From Mesostigma viride (Eukaryota > Streptophyta > Mesostigmatophyceae > Mesostigmatales > Mesostigmataceae), in assembly GCA_009746045.1 (NCBI GenBank), contig RPFO01000380.1:854704-918703 (forward strand): a stretch of 64,000 nt of DNA, given 5' to 3'. Position numbers and translations under genes: made by a program. The notes under the pieces are model-generated. The model was given only the letters and a program-made list of their open reading frames with translations. It did not search any database and had not been told where the DNA came from. Shown here piece by piece: positions 1-12,344 of the stretch; the first letter of the stretch is position 1; each line of letters starts with the position of its first letter.

Positions 1-706
1 TTGCCCACGTGACTCGAACAATCAACACTCGCGCCATTTTTCAACCTTGCAACCTGCGTGTCGTATCTAAGTCCCGGACGTGCCACGTGGCGGGAATCGA
101 GAGGCAGCATTAGTAGGCGACATGACAGCCTGTGCGGATGCCAGCAGTTACAAACTAATTCTTTTTCTGTGAAATTGCCCGTGCGACGGTGTAAATAAAT
201 TCTAGCGTGACATCTCTTCTTGTACAGCAGGGTCTGTAGTTTTTCTTGAGCAAGTTAATGGCGCCCAGCGACTGTAATTTTAAGAAGCAGCGCTCGTTAA
301 AGAAATTGTGGTCATGCGCTGAACCGGCTGGCAACGGGCTGTAGGATGGCTTCTAAATGTTATGGAAAAGCAGCTAGGGAAGTGGCATAAGTGCGAGAAT
401 GAATACGTGCGAGTTTTAACCGTTGCACACTATCGTGTCGTACAAAAAAAATTCACCATTGCCACAAGGGTGGCAACAGGCAAGGTTCTTTATCGTGAAC
501 CATATGCGTGAGGGGTATGCGTGGGCTTTTAGCTGGTCACCCTGTGCAGTAGAGCCGGGCCGGGGCACGAGCTGCCACTCGCACTCGCACGGGCATCTAT
601 TTCTCCTGCAGCAAGGATGACGATCCATTCGTGGGATGACATCACGTCGAAATCCCCCGTTAGATCTGTTCCTTCTGCGTGGCTGCTAGAGATTTGAGGA
701 ATAGCC
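1..706. other. Intergenic / VPS8 upstream region
   Basis: No convincing coding sequence. The small reading frames here have no recognisable domain and overlap each other on both strands. The segment must hold the promoter and 5' UTR of the VPS8 gene that starts at 707, but I see no clear TATA box or other defined element. The left end of the window is arbitrary. Confidence 0.5.
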
Positions 707-3700
707 ATGGCTGCATATCCCTCAGAATTCCTCAGCATCGAGGGCATCGAAGCCTGGGAGCATGCACAGGCCGAACTCGACCGCGAGAAGATCGCGACGA
801 TGGCCTCGCAGACCCTCGTCCTGCATCGTCAGCAAAAGTGCCGGCAACAGGGCGGGCTGCCCAACAAGCCCACCTCCAATCGCAACCTGCAAGACGCCGG
901 CCATGCGCTGGCAGGGCTCGAGTTCGCCGGCCAGATGGCGAGCGCCGTGACCAACGCTGGGCTCCGGAAGACGCACGGCGCGGCCACGTGCCTCGCCGCC
1001 CACGCCCGCTTCGTGGCCGTTGGGACCGATAACGGTTGTGTGCTGGTCGCCAGAAATGTCGACGAGACAACAGGACGAGTCCCCCCCGAGGACGCCAGCA
1101 GTAAATCCACCAATGACCCGCGGCCTTTCATCCTCGGCACCGCCGGCACGCCCGATGGGAGCGTGACCTCTCTTGGCTTCAACCCCATGGGAGACTGGCT
1201 GGCCAGCGGGTATTCCACCGGGGCCGTGAACCTCTGGGACTTACAGCGAGGGTCCCTGTTAAAGGGGGGTATCGGAGCCCACCACACGGCCGTCATACAA
1301 CTGGCATTCGTCCCCTCCCCTCCCCAGCGCGCAAACCGCGTGGTGGGCGTCGCGGCCCCCTTGGCGTGGCTTCTCACCTGCGACTGTGGCGGCACCGTGT
1401 TGCTCCACTCGCTCGTCACCATGCCTTTAATGCGGCGAATCACCGCGCAGCACACGGCGGTGCTGGAAGGATCGCCAGCTGGCGGCGGGGCAACCTCGGT
1501 GCTAGCACTCGCCACACTCACGGTGATAGCTGACCCTCGCCACCTCATCCCCCTCGCCCTACAACAGCATCTATCCTCCCTGGATGGCCAAGCATCTGGA
1601 CAGGCTCGTAGTAGCGATGCTTCCGCACATGCCGCCGATGCTGGGGCAGCAGCACAGGCCGCCAAGACCTCTGGGCGGTCCCTGTTTCCCCTGCTCCTTC
1701 CCGGCGTGCCGGATGCAGGCACCACCGGTGGCGGTAGTGGCACTGGCGGCAGTAGCAGTGGTACAGGTGGCGGCTCGGGGGCAACTGCCCCGGCACAAGA
1801 CGTGGGCGATGTGCTGGCGGGCGCGGGCATCTTTGCACTCGCCACCTGGCAGAGCCTGATCGTTGCGCGGCTGTTCCCCGAGATGGAGGTGTTGCTGCGG
1901 CTGCCCAGGGATCACCTGCAGGGGGCAAACTGCATGGCCTACCTGGCCTGGCAGCCCACTGCCTTCCTGCCCGCATCCTTCATGACACAGTCAGCCCAGT
2001 CTGCCCCCCGCAACCAACAGCAGTCACAGCAGCAACGCACCCAACTGCACCCACAGCAGCCAAGGGCAGGGGGCCAGTCGTCCCATCCCTCATCAGAGCC
2101 AGCCTCTGCGGCCTCCTCCGCTGCCTCGTCCCCATCCTTTGCTGCTCTGGCGTCCGCCACATCCACCCTTGCGCCGCCACCTGGCGGCCAGGGACCCAGG
2201 CACCGGCCCTCCTCCGTGTCGTTGGCCAGCGCGCAGTCGTCGCCGCCGGCAGCGAGGCAGGGGGACGCTAACGCTGCCGGCGGGGTAACGGGTGCTAGTG
2301 GTGGCCTGGCGGCCCTCGAATCCCCTCTCATGATTGGCCGGGAGGTCCTCCTGGCGGTGGCGCAGGGGCGGGTGGTACAGGTGCTCTCCATCGAAGTGAC
2401 ATTTGCCAGCACGGCAAGTGCCGGTGTTACCAACGCACTGCTGGGCAAGCAAGCGGCCGGCACTGGGGCGCGGGGTGGTGCTGGCGGTAGCAGCGGGGGC
2501 GGGGGTGGCTCCGCTGGGTGCCCCCCCCTGGAGGTGACTCCCCGTGTGCGTGCCTCGTGGCCGTTGGATGCGGACGCTGCGGGGGTGGCCTGGGTCTCAC
2601 AGCCGTGCTCGCTGCTCGCTGTCGCAACCGTCCAAGAAGAGATCCTCTTCTTCCTGTGCCCTGGGAGGTCCCTGGGTTCAGCAGGGTCACGAGCATGGAA
2701 CCAAAGGGGGTCTGCCGGTGTTTCCAATTCAGCAGGGGCCATGGCCGATTCAGGTGCCGTGGCCAGTGCAGGTGGCACGGCATCGGCATCATCCGGCAGG
2801 TCCAGAGGGGACGTGGGTGCGGTGGCCCAGGCGGTGCAGCAGCAGCAGCAGCAGGAGGAGGAGGAGGTGGTGGACGGAGGCATCCAGCCGCTGGTGCGTA
2901 TCGGGATCGGCGTCCAGGCGCACCCCTCAGGCGGGCCAGGGTTCTCCCCCGGCGCGGGCCTTGGCTCGCTCGCCCACCACGACTGGCTGCGCAACAGCTA
3001 TGGAACGCCCGAGCGGGCCTTCCACGGCGCGGTCGCGGTCAAGGGGCTCGGCCCCGATCTCCTGTGCCTGGGCGGCTCCTGCCTCCAGCTGGTCCGGTTG
3101 AGGGGGTGGCGGGAGCGGCTGCACGCGATGGCCTCAGGGGCAGAGTGGATGGAGGCGCTCGCGTTTGGGTTGGACGTGTTTAATGGAGCCGCGCTGCCGC
3201 CGCCGTACGGGTATCTGGCCGGTTCCCCCATGGCCGGCGATGGCCATCCCACGCCGAATAGCGACGGAGTGCCCACGCGGATAGGGGGCGGGGGCCAGGG
3301 GCAGCTCATCGGCGGCTCATGGGCAACGGAGGTCCGTCCGCGGCTGCACCAGGGTCCCTGGTCAGAGCACGACCACAGGGGGGAGGGTGGTGCTGCTGCT
3401 TCTGCCTCTGGTAGTGGTGGCGGCGGTGAGGTCGGTGGCGATGGCCTGCAGGGGACGTTTATAAACGCTCGGGGGATGGTTCTACCTGGTGTGGTCGACA
3501 CGGCGGCTATTCTCGTATTGTGGCCGCGTGTGCGCGCGGATGTGCGCCCGGTCCTCGTCTCCCTCCTGCGCCGCTACCTCGAGTGGGTGGTTGAGGCGGC
3601 CGAGAGGGAAGCCATGTCGGAGGCCATGCGGCGGAGCGAGAGGATGGCGGCCAGGGAGCGCCAGGTGGCGGTGGGTGGCGGCAGCAAGGTGGGGAGTTCA

Positions 3701-6700
3701 GGGGCACACGTGGCAGCAGACAGGGCGCATGGCCAGGGGATGAGTAGGGGAGAAACAAGGGAAGGGGCAGGGGATGGGGTGGCAGCGGGGCTAGGTACAG
3801 GGGGCAGCAGTGTCGGTCTTGGTGACGAGGCTGCTGGTGATGGGGCTTCCAAGGATGAGGTTGGAGAAGATCGTGGCGATCATCGTGATGCTGGCAGCGG
3901 TGCTGGCGGTGCTGGCTGCGGTGGTGGCGGTGGTGGAGGTCCTGCAAGTGTCAAGGAAGAGGAGGAGGAGGAGGAGGAGGAGGACATTGTGGAGTTGATC
4001 CGTGCCCGATTCGCGCTCGCATCCCAGGCCTCCATCGAGTTCTGCCTGTCTCTGGGCGAGGCCGGCCTCCTGTTCGAGGACGTGTACCCGCTGATGTCAT
4101 CGGCGGGCCAACGCGACACGTTCGTGGGCCACCTGGAACCCTACGTGCTGAGCGACCAGCTCGTGTGCATGCCCCCTGAGATCATGCAGGCGCTGGTGGG
4201 GTTGTACAGCCGGGGGGGGCCGGGCGGCGTGGGGCCTTTCGCCCCTCATCCAGGTCTATCAGGTGCCGGTGTGCGGGGTGGGGGGGGAGGGGCAAGGCCG
4301 GGGTTCCCACTGGCGTGGCAGCAACTTCCGGCGTGACAGCAGCAGGCGGCAATAGCAATAACAACCTTCTCACCTCTGGCGGCCTGAACACGGCGTCTGG
4401 CGGAGTGAACATGGCTTCTGGCGGCATCCCCATCGCCAGCGTAAACATGCTGGAACGCGTCGAGCGCTGCGTGCTCCACATGGACATCGCCAGCCTCGAC
4501 TTCAACCAAGTGCTGCCCCTATGCCTGCGCCACGGCCTGTACAGCGCGCTCGCCTACCTGTTCAACGTGGGCATGGGCGACTACGTGACGCCGCTGGCAG
4601 AGATGTATCAGGCGGCGAGGAGAAAGGCGGCGGCGGCGGGGGGGGGGAGAGCTTCTGGCCAGCGCACCCAAGCAGCAGCTGCAGCAGCCGCAGCAGGGGG
4701 ACCGGCCGCAGCAGCAGTAACAGGGGGAGTGGCAACTGCACCCACCAGGACGGACATGGGTCTATCTCAAGCTCCGGCCGTGCATGGCCTTCCCCCAACC
4801 CCCAGGAACGAGGGGGAGGCCTTCCTGGTCTACAAGCTGCTCGTCTACCTGCGCTTCTCCTTCCAGGGGAGGCCGTTCCCGCCCGGCGTTCCTGTTAGCC
4901 ACCTGGGGGCCGGCGGGCGCGGCAGCGCCAACTGGCGCGCGCGCTGCGCCGACCTGCTCACGTACCTGCTGGGTGAGGACGTGGGGGAAGGAGGCGGCGG
5001 TCACGGTGGTGGTGGCGGTGGTGGCGATGCTGTTGGCAATGGCTGCAGCAATGATCGCCAGGGGGGTGGTCGGCAGGGGCATCAACACGGCCAGGGCGCA
5101 GGTATTTTCTCGGGCAGCAGCGGGGAGGCGGCAGGGGGAATGGAGGGCGACCCGATGCGCTACCCGCGGCTGCGGTACCTGCTCCAGTTTGACTGCGGCG
5201 CGACCCTGCAGGTGCTGCAGGAGCCGTTCCTTGCGCTGGCGTCCGGAGAAGGGGCACAGGGCAGCCAGGGGGGCGTGAGGATGGCAGGCACGCAGGGAAG
5301 TGAGGCCAAGGGAAATCTGCACACTGGCAGCAATCGCCGCGCACACTGGCCCTTTATGCACGTGACTGGCCCCCAGATAGGACCTCAGACGTTGGAGGAT
5401 CCGTTACACCCCATGGCCCAGCGCTTGGCGGATGCGCTCATGGACATCGCGTCCAGCGGCCACAGAACGTTGGGTACTGGGTCCAGCGACACGGTTGGCG
5501 CCGCGTCCAGTGACAGGTTGTGTGGGGATGGGCTCTGTGGGGACGCCGGCGCGGCAGGCACGGCTGGCCGGGAGGGGCCGGGCGCCCAGGGACGATCCAC
5601 CGATGGCCCGGGCAGCAAAGGGGGAGTGGGAGCCTCCGATGGTTCAGGGACGCGAGGGCGACTTGGCGATGGGTCAGGGACCAGGGGGCTCTGGAGACAA
5701 TTTGGGGGCGTGTCATCGATGTCCCATTTCGTTGCAGAGGACGCCGGCGCGATGCTGCATTTCGTGGCCGCGGTTCTGCTGGCGCCCGGGTCGGCCCGCC
5801 TGTCCCCTGCTGCGCTCGTGCGGCTGCTGGAGTACCTGGCCCTGGGCCCCCCTGCACCGGAGGACAGTGACAGGGCGGAGCGAGAGGAGCTCATGGTGGC
5901 AGTGATGGAGGGCAGCAGTAGGGATGCGCTGGATCTGCCCTGGTGTGCCGCGCTGACGGAGCGTGCGAGGTTCTGCAAGGCGTGCGCAATGCTTCTGAGC
6001 TGGCAGGGCCGGCGGTGCGACGCGCTGGCGTGCCTGTTGGAGGACACGGGGCGCACCGCAGAGGTCTATGCTTACATCCGCGGCGTGTTTGCGCAGGCGG
6101 AGCGGGAAGGCACTTCCCAGGACCGGCCTATAGGCACAGACACGGCGGGCGCAGCGAGCACCCGCGAGGGCATCTCCGCGTTCAAGCAGGCCGTGATATC
6201 CCACCTGCCCACTCTCATGGCGCGCGACGGCCGCGGCGCGCTGCGCCTGGTCCTGCGCTGCCTCGCGCGGGAGGCAGATGCGCTCGTGCGCCAGCTGGGG
6301 TCCACCCCTCGACTGCAGTACGCGATATTGCACGGCATCATGGCAGCGCACCTGGGGGGAAAGCAGCAGCCGCCAGCATTATCACAGCAGCCTCCCCCTG
6401 AAGCCCTGTCGCAGCAGGCAGAGGGATGGCAGCAGAAAGCACGGAGTGGAGAGCACAGGGTGCCGTCTCCAGCGGGTACTGGAACGACGCAGGGGGAGGC
6501 GTCGAAACTCGGCGGCTTGCCGGACACAGTCGACCCATCAGCACAGGCGTGGTCGTCTGGAGAGTGGCCGGATGATGATGTCAGCAACGACGAGGGCGAC
6601 ACGGAGGGCAGCCTGGTGGAACTGCTGGCATCCTCAGGCGTGGTCGTGACAGAGGCCATGGCGGAGCTGTACGTGGAGCGGCTGTGTGAGTACGACCCGG

Positions 6701-8373
6701 GCCGCGTTCTCCCCTTCCTGGCGTCAGGGGAAGGGTACCACGTGGAGCGCTGCCTGGCCCTGTGCACCAAGCATGGGGTCACCGACGGGTCGGTGTATCT
6801 GCTGGAGAAGATGGGCGACCTGGCGGGGGCCCTGGCGCTGGTGCTCAGGGACCTGGAGGCCCACCTGGCGGCGTTTGCTTCGGCGGTGCACGCAGCTAAG
6901 GGGCGTCTCGGTGGAAGGAGCACGGTGCATGGCCTGGTTGCTGATGGGGGCATGGGGCAAGGGGTGGCGGGTACCGCAGCCGGTGCCGGTGGGATGACGC
7001 ATGGTGATGATGACGAGGATGGTGATGACAGCGAGGATGATGACATGGATCTCGACATGGAGCTGGACAACCGTACAGGGGCCACATCTTCCTCGCAGGG
7101 CGGGTTGTTTCGGACACCCGGGGGTGGCATCGGAGGCCATCTCATGGGCCACACACACAGTAATTTCCCACATCTTCAGCCATTGGGCGCGCCAACTTCA
7201 TCATCATTTTTGCCATCTTCCTCACCACCCTCATTATCATCGTTGCACCGACACGCCAAAGGGGCATCATTAAGAGTCTCGCCGCAGCGCGCGGCGCTGG
7301 CCTTGCTCACACAGTCCCTCGAGTCGGGCATCCACCTGTGCCGGCGCAGCGCCCACCGGCTGCCCTCGGCCGACTACGAGGAGCTCTGGTTCCAGCTGGT
7401 GGACACGCTGGTGCTGGCGCTGCGCCGCGCAAAGGGAGCGTCCCTGGGTGGGAGCGGCGCCTTGTTTTCTGCGCCTGGGACCGCCCCGCTGGGTAGCCGT
7501 CAGCAGCAACCTGTTACCGCCTCGCGGGATGGCAGTCAACGCGGGCAAGGCCATGCTGTGGTTGCGGTTGACTCAAACAAGGGTGCGGTGGTCGTGAGTG
7601 GAAAGGACAAGGGCGCGGTGTCCGGGGAAGTGGGTGCTCAAGTGGCCACGATGGAGGTGAGCGGGGGAGAGGTGGTTGGGGACTGGGGGCGTTTGCAGCA
7701 GCGGCGGGCTGGGGGTGTCCTGCACCGCACGCTCACGAGCCTACTGGGGGATGTCATGACGAGCGCGACGGAGTGCCTGCCTTTGCAGGCCGTTCTGCGC
7801 AAGCTGCTGGCCGAGCACGGGCGCGACGAACTGGGCGACTTCCGCGCGTCTATTTTGGGGATGCTTGCCTCGTGCGGGTACGAGGCCAGCATACTGGCCA
7901 CCGCGATGAGCGCCACGGCCGACGACGCGTATCGGTCCGTGCGTCAGCTGCAAGCATTGCACCGAGGCGCGATGGCCATCCGTGCCGCCACCTGCCTGGC
8001 CTGCGGGATGGACATGTTCACTCGCGCGGTCGCGGCCAAGCAGTCTGGGGCGGACAAGGAGCCTGGGGTGGCGTCAGAATCTGGTGGTGGGACTTCTGGG
8101 CAAGGGAGAGGCCTTGATGGTACGTTGTCGTCGCAAGGGGGTGATAAGCCCCCTGGGGCAGGGGCGGCGGAGGGGCATAAGGATTCCGCCAAGGTGGTCT
8201 TGTTTGCTTGCGGGCACGGGTACCACACGGCGTGCTGCGCAGCGCAGCAGAAGGGCGCAACCGCAAAGGCTTTGTCGTGCAGGAAGTGCCAGGCATCGTC
8301 AGGGGATGCGCCGCAATTGGGGTTGTCCAGGTGGCCACCTCGCGTGCCCCGCTACGTAGTTGCCTACATGTAG
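707..8373 (+). CDS. VPS8: VPS8-like CORVET subunit (WD40 N-terminus, C-terminal RING), with one frame change
   Basis: Homologue of Vps8, the CORVET-specific subunit that binds Rab5/Vps21 and tethers early endosomes. The ATG at 707 is in good context (GCCATGG). The N-terminus has WD40-like blades (motif SLGFNPMGDWLASGY, then AVNLWDLQRG, near residues 150-185). The central Vps8 signature (HMDIASLDFNQVLPLC, then HGLYSALAYLF) lies at about 4480-4565. A RING-type finger ends the protein: CLAC at 7992, CGHGYHTACC near 8209-8240, CRKC near 8278; its first loop is about 72 residues. The protein would be about 2,550 residues, far above the usual 1,300-1,900, because of Gly/Ser/Gln/Glu-rich insertions. 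The reading frame changes between 4180 and 4333: the first frame stops at 4334 and the second is open from 4180. Two G8 runs (4212-4219, 4280-4287) suggest a one-base loss; removing a possible 59-nt intron (4263-4321) would also restore the frame. The GTG at 4315 is not a real start. Identity is firm; the frame change is unresolved. Confidence 0.9.
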
Positions 8374-9303
8374 ATAAGGGCAGTCAGGACTGATCTTGTG
8401 AACTGCTCCAGGTTCTTGTGCATGCGAGCCACCTTGTACCTGGGCACGGTATTTATTTATTTTTGCCTTCCGTTGCTCATTCAAAGGCATGCAGTCCAGT
8501 TTTTATTTATTTTTCAAGTGAATGTTATGATGAGTACCAAATTTATTGAGTGGCCGTACGTGCCTTCAGCTCTATAGCTCGTTCTTTAATTATTAGCTGG
8601 CCGCATGCATGTGGCCGGCCCATTAACACATGCACGACGTCCATAGGCACCATGCGGTTGCGTGTATAATGGCAACGTTCACGACATACCTGCTGGCGCC
8701 ACAAGTGCACATGTACAGCTAACCAGTATACATAAGCATTGCATGCGGATGTAAAAAGTGGAAGCTAGGTATGTTAGCATATAGCAGTATAAATGAATGC
8801 ATGTTGAAGTTTACTATAAACATAGGCAGCGCGCAATCGTGCAGGTCGCTTACATTGGAAACCATATGCACCAGCAACTTCGTGCTTGTGCGCATTTACT
8901 GCAAATTATAATTAAGAAATTGATTAAGCTCGTGCTTCCGTTGTGGAGTCGCGGAGTATGAACCCTGCAAAAGCATGTCGTGCATTGAGGACAGAGGAAT
9001 TAATATACCAGGCCTCATTGTCAGTATCGGAGCCTGTTCACAGAATCGAAAAGTGCAGGTCTTCGTCACGGCCCAGTGTTAATATCCATGAGACAACCAG
9101 CACAGGCCAGAAATCTATATTCCCAAACTAGCTAGCTATTGGCTATTAACCAGCCAAATTGTTTCTCCAGCATGCCCGCCAGATCCATGCCATCCCTACC
9201 ATTTCGGCATGCATGAGGCAATGTACCTTGACTCATGCTGCACATGACCCATGCTATGCAAGCAATTCCTGCTTCCACTTGCACCAGTTGCTCACTGTAG
9301 GCT
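8374..9303. other. Convergent intergenic region VPS8 / methyltransferase
   Basis: AT-richer spacer between two converging genes; both 3' UTRs must lie here. T-rich stretches with ATTTATTTATTT at 8450-8465 and 8500-8515 could belong to the VPS8 3' end. A 46-bp piece at 8920-8965 (TTGATTAAGCTCGTGCTTCC to AACCC) recurs in diverged form at 23724-23778, so it is a dispersed repeat. No gene seen. Confidence 0.5.
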
Positions 9304-10754
9304 CTACTTCTGTAGCACGTGGAGATGAAACACCGCCATGTTCTTCTGGATGGGGTGGGACCCTGCCAGGGTCCAGCCCAGCTCCCCGAGCATCAGGTGC
9401 TCCCTGCGCGCCTCGACCTCAGAGTGCGTGAAGAGAAGATACCGGCCGCCAGGCGCCAGCACGCGGTGCACCTCCCGCAGCGCGGCGCCCACGTCCTGCG
9501 CGCTATTATTAGAGTTCAACAGCGTGTCCAGCAGGCCCTTGTCGATGACGGCCGCGAACGTGCTGTCTGCAAAGCTCATCTTGCGGATGTCCATCACCTG
9601 CACGCACGCCCCCCCCCCCCCCCCACGCAGCAGAGGGCACATGGCCGGCACGCCGACAAACACCCAGCGCGTTCTGGCGGTAAGCGTCATTATCTGGAGG
9701 AGCCCATTTTCAGAAGAACCCCAGGTTTCACTGAATGGGCCAATTCAATTTAGTACTAATCATTATAGTAGGATTATAACATCCCACTATCCAGAATCGC
9801 AATATCGAGCATACCTGTCACTCGCATACCAGAAAGCAGCATGCCAGTAAGTAGCGATTGAGTAACCAGGATTCCAGTATACCCCGAACGGCTAGCATTT
9901 CAACAACTAGCATTCCAGCACCCATTGTTGAGGTAACGAGCGTCCCAATGCATAGGAAGATGATAGCTAGCATGCAAAGGAATGCCGTTGGGCGAAAAAA
10001 GAGTGTCAACGCACCCTTCCAAACCGCCCGAGCCGGCAGGCCCGAGTTCCCCAAAGTGCGGCTCGTTCATGAACCCAAAAAACGGCATACTTTTCACACA
10101 AAACATCTGGCATCAAGATCACACCCCAGCTCCCTTGCTCCACCAGAGTTAAATAGTACGTAGTACGGTTTATAGTACGTAAAAGCACAATACAGCAATG
10201 CTATGTACGGCGAATCATAAGTACACTAACCGTATTATACACTGTAATAATCATCTCTGTGCTCCGCACAGGCGACATGTAACCATAGCGGGTCGACATG
10301 CCTGGAAATTCACTCGGCAGGGTGGGTGCTTGTGCTCCCTGGGACCACTCGTCCCTGGGGCTGCCCCATCCGAAGATAGCTCCAGTGTTCCCGACGGTTC
10401 TGCGTTGCCATTGGCACGACGTTGTAGCTCTTGTTCTTGGCCGTCGGTCAGCCTCTCGATGCACACCTCCGAGTAATCCACGGCTTGCAGGTTCCTGTAG
10501 CCATCCGCGGCCATGGACAGGCTTAGCCGTGACATGCCGCATCCGATCTCAAGGACAGCCGCGTCTTTCGAAGGTATGTGATCCGAAAGAAACTGAGAGA
10601 TTTTTTCGTAGCCGACATACCACTCGTTGTTTGCGTCGGTCGTGCTGCCTATTTCCCCTTCGGCATGACGGGTGTCCCAGAACTCCCTCTCGGCGTAGAC
10701 CGACTTGTTGAGCCGCTTGGCCAACAGGGCGGCCAGCTTCTCCATTTTGGACAT
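9304..10754 (-). CDS. Class I SAM-dependent methyltransferase, EEF1AKMT4/METTL13-like (2 exons)
   Basis: Exon 1 is 10754-10314 and exon 2 is 9597-9304. The donor GTGAAT and acceptor GTGCGTGCAG join in phase 0, giving 244 residues. Exon 1 carries the N-terminal YxxREFWDTRH-type segment and the SAM-binding motif I (AVLEIGCGMSRLSLSMA), followed by the acidic post-I motif (LQAVDYSEVCIERL). Exon 2 begins VMDIRKMSFADSTFAAVIDK, then LLDTLLNS, EVHRVLAPGGRYLLFTH and a short C-terminus. This order (GCG motif I, DYS, MDxRxxxF, DKGxLD, VLxPGG) is that of the small eukaryotic methyltransferases near METTL13 and EEF1AKMT4, which methylate lysine on elongation factor 1A. The exact substrate here is an inference. 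The 716-bp intron contains an 18-base C run (G on the coding strand) just before the acceptor. The gene converges on VPS8 and diverges from the pseudouridine synthase gene. Confidence 0.85.
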
Positions 10755-12344
10755 TTTGTTACTAGCTTGGACCTAACTCTTCGCGCCGCGTGTCAAGCAG
10801 ACTGCAGCAACCTTTCACGCGCTAGAGGGAGCTAGCAATATGCAGCATTCTCTTTGCCGAGGTAACAGGTTTTCCATCCGCCTGCAATCACGGGCTATTG
10901 CCGGCTCTCTTGCGACCAACCGGCCCGGGCGCTGAGCATGATTTCGAAGTTGATTTTCCAAGAACTATTCACGCATCTATACGAACGAAGTCTGCAATGA
11001 GCGGCGCGGCAGGAGCGAGAGCGAAGCTGCCCAGCATTCTCTATCGGCTAATCCCTCCCGACATTTAGACCACCGCTCTCACACACGTCATGGCCGATGT
11101 CTGCAGCACGGCGGTGCAAGGTGAATCAAACCCTACGTCGCGTAGCAAGTTTGCATGTCGGACATCCAGTACCGGTACCATCTGACCGTGGACGCAGGTT
11201 GCGATAGCAATTTGAAGTTATTGGGAGACCTAATGCAAGCAGCGGCGGGTCTTTCTATTCTAATCTGTGCAGTTGCCGTGTCCAGACGCTCGCATGTTGC
11301 ATACCATTAGAAAGATGTTGCTTGTTTTAAATGGAGCACGAGATTGATGAGCACCTCATGACTCATGAGTCATGACCACCTTGGCAGTGTTCTTCGCCCG
11401 GCAAAAGCAGCAGGTCTAGTCAGGAATACAGCGACGAGGATTGCGCGGGAAAATCGAATGCCAGAGTGGACCTCAAGGGGACGGCCGGACAGGCCCTTCG
11501 CGCAACACAATGCCAGTGTTGGTGAAATCGTTGAAAGTCCGGCTTGGTGAAGTCTAATCACGGCAGTGACAGAGTACACCCCCACCCCCGCGTTTAAGAT
11601 TGGGGTCCGACCAATCCAGGGCTCATGATCTTAAAGAATCTTAATACTGTGATTCTATTATAATAAGTTATACTACATTATACTGCAATTATAGTAGTAG
11701 TAGAGGTCAAATCCAGGGCCTCATGATCTTAAACCTGGGGGTGGGGGTGTACAGGGTAGCAGTGTCTACAGCTTGGTTTTCCCGTCCTTTTTCTGTTTTA
11801 ATTCTGGCACCACCCAACTCACCCCGGCTCCGCGCATAGCGAAAATGTGCGACTGCTTGCGGCCGCAGCGACTGGACACTGGACAGAGGACGCACGTGCC
11901 GTCGTGCCCACTGCCCACTGAGTGCCCACCGTCAAAACTGGAAAACGTAAATAATGTCCGCCTCCGACCGCAGAAGTTGCATCGATGTCGTAGGTTTCAA
12001 GGAGACAGAGGTGCCTCCGCCGCGGCGGCCGGTATAACATAAACTTGATGGAAGTCTGACGGGGATGATGCGCCAATAGAAGGTTAGGGCGTTCATTCTG
12101 CGCAATGGCGCGAGCAGGATATTAGGCCAGGGTAATGGTAGTACTACACCCGTTAGCTTACTGGGCTACACAAAGAATAAGGGACTGCATGCTGGTCACA
12201 GTGGCATTGTGTGAATAATGAATTTGCAAGGTCAGAGTGTGAGCTGGTTGATCAGTTCTAGCATTGTGAAGATTTCCATTGTAATTGCAAAGGAGTAGCT
12301 GCCCCATGTGGCCCTGATTTCCGCTTCTCTTGGATATTCCCAGC
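10755..12344. other. Divergent intergenic region with a MITE-like insertion
   Basis: About 1.6 kb between the starts of two divergent genes, so both promoters should be here. Short ORFs (for example 11365-11550 and 11773-12042) have no recognisable content and look accidental. The one structured item is the inverted-repeat element at 11574-11752, annotated separately. Nothing else stands out. Confidence 0.5.
11574..11752. mobile_element. MITE-like element, 179 bp with about 27-bp terminal inverted repeats
   Basis: The left end (GTACACCCCCACCCCC then GCGTTTAAGAT) is mirrored at the right end (ATCTTAAACC then TGGGGGTGGGGGTGTAC), about 27 bp with two or three mismatches. A second, partly direct similarity (CCAGGGCTCATGATCTTAAA and CCAGGGCCTCATGATCTTAAA) lies just inside. 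The AT-rich middle (TTATTATAATAAG-like) has no ORF. This is the layout of a miniature inverted-repeat element. No clean target-site duplication is visible, so the family cannot be assigned. Confidence 0.6.

Noticed and set aside
829-1845. 338-codon minus-strand ORF opposite VPS8, and similar long antisense frames to 8 kb
   Set aside because: GC-rich shadow frames of the Vps8 coding strand without any domain.
4315-4345. Separate gene starting at GTG 4315
   Set aside because: The two frames together make one Vps8 protein, and a GTG start is unlikely here.
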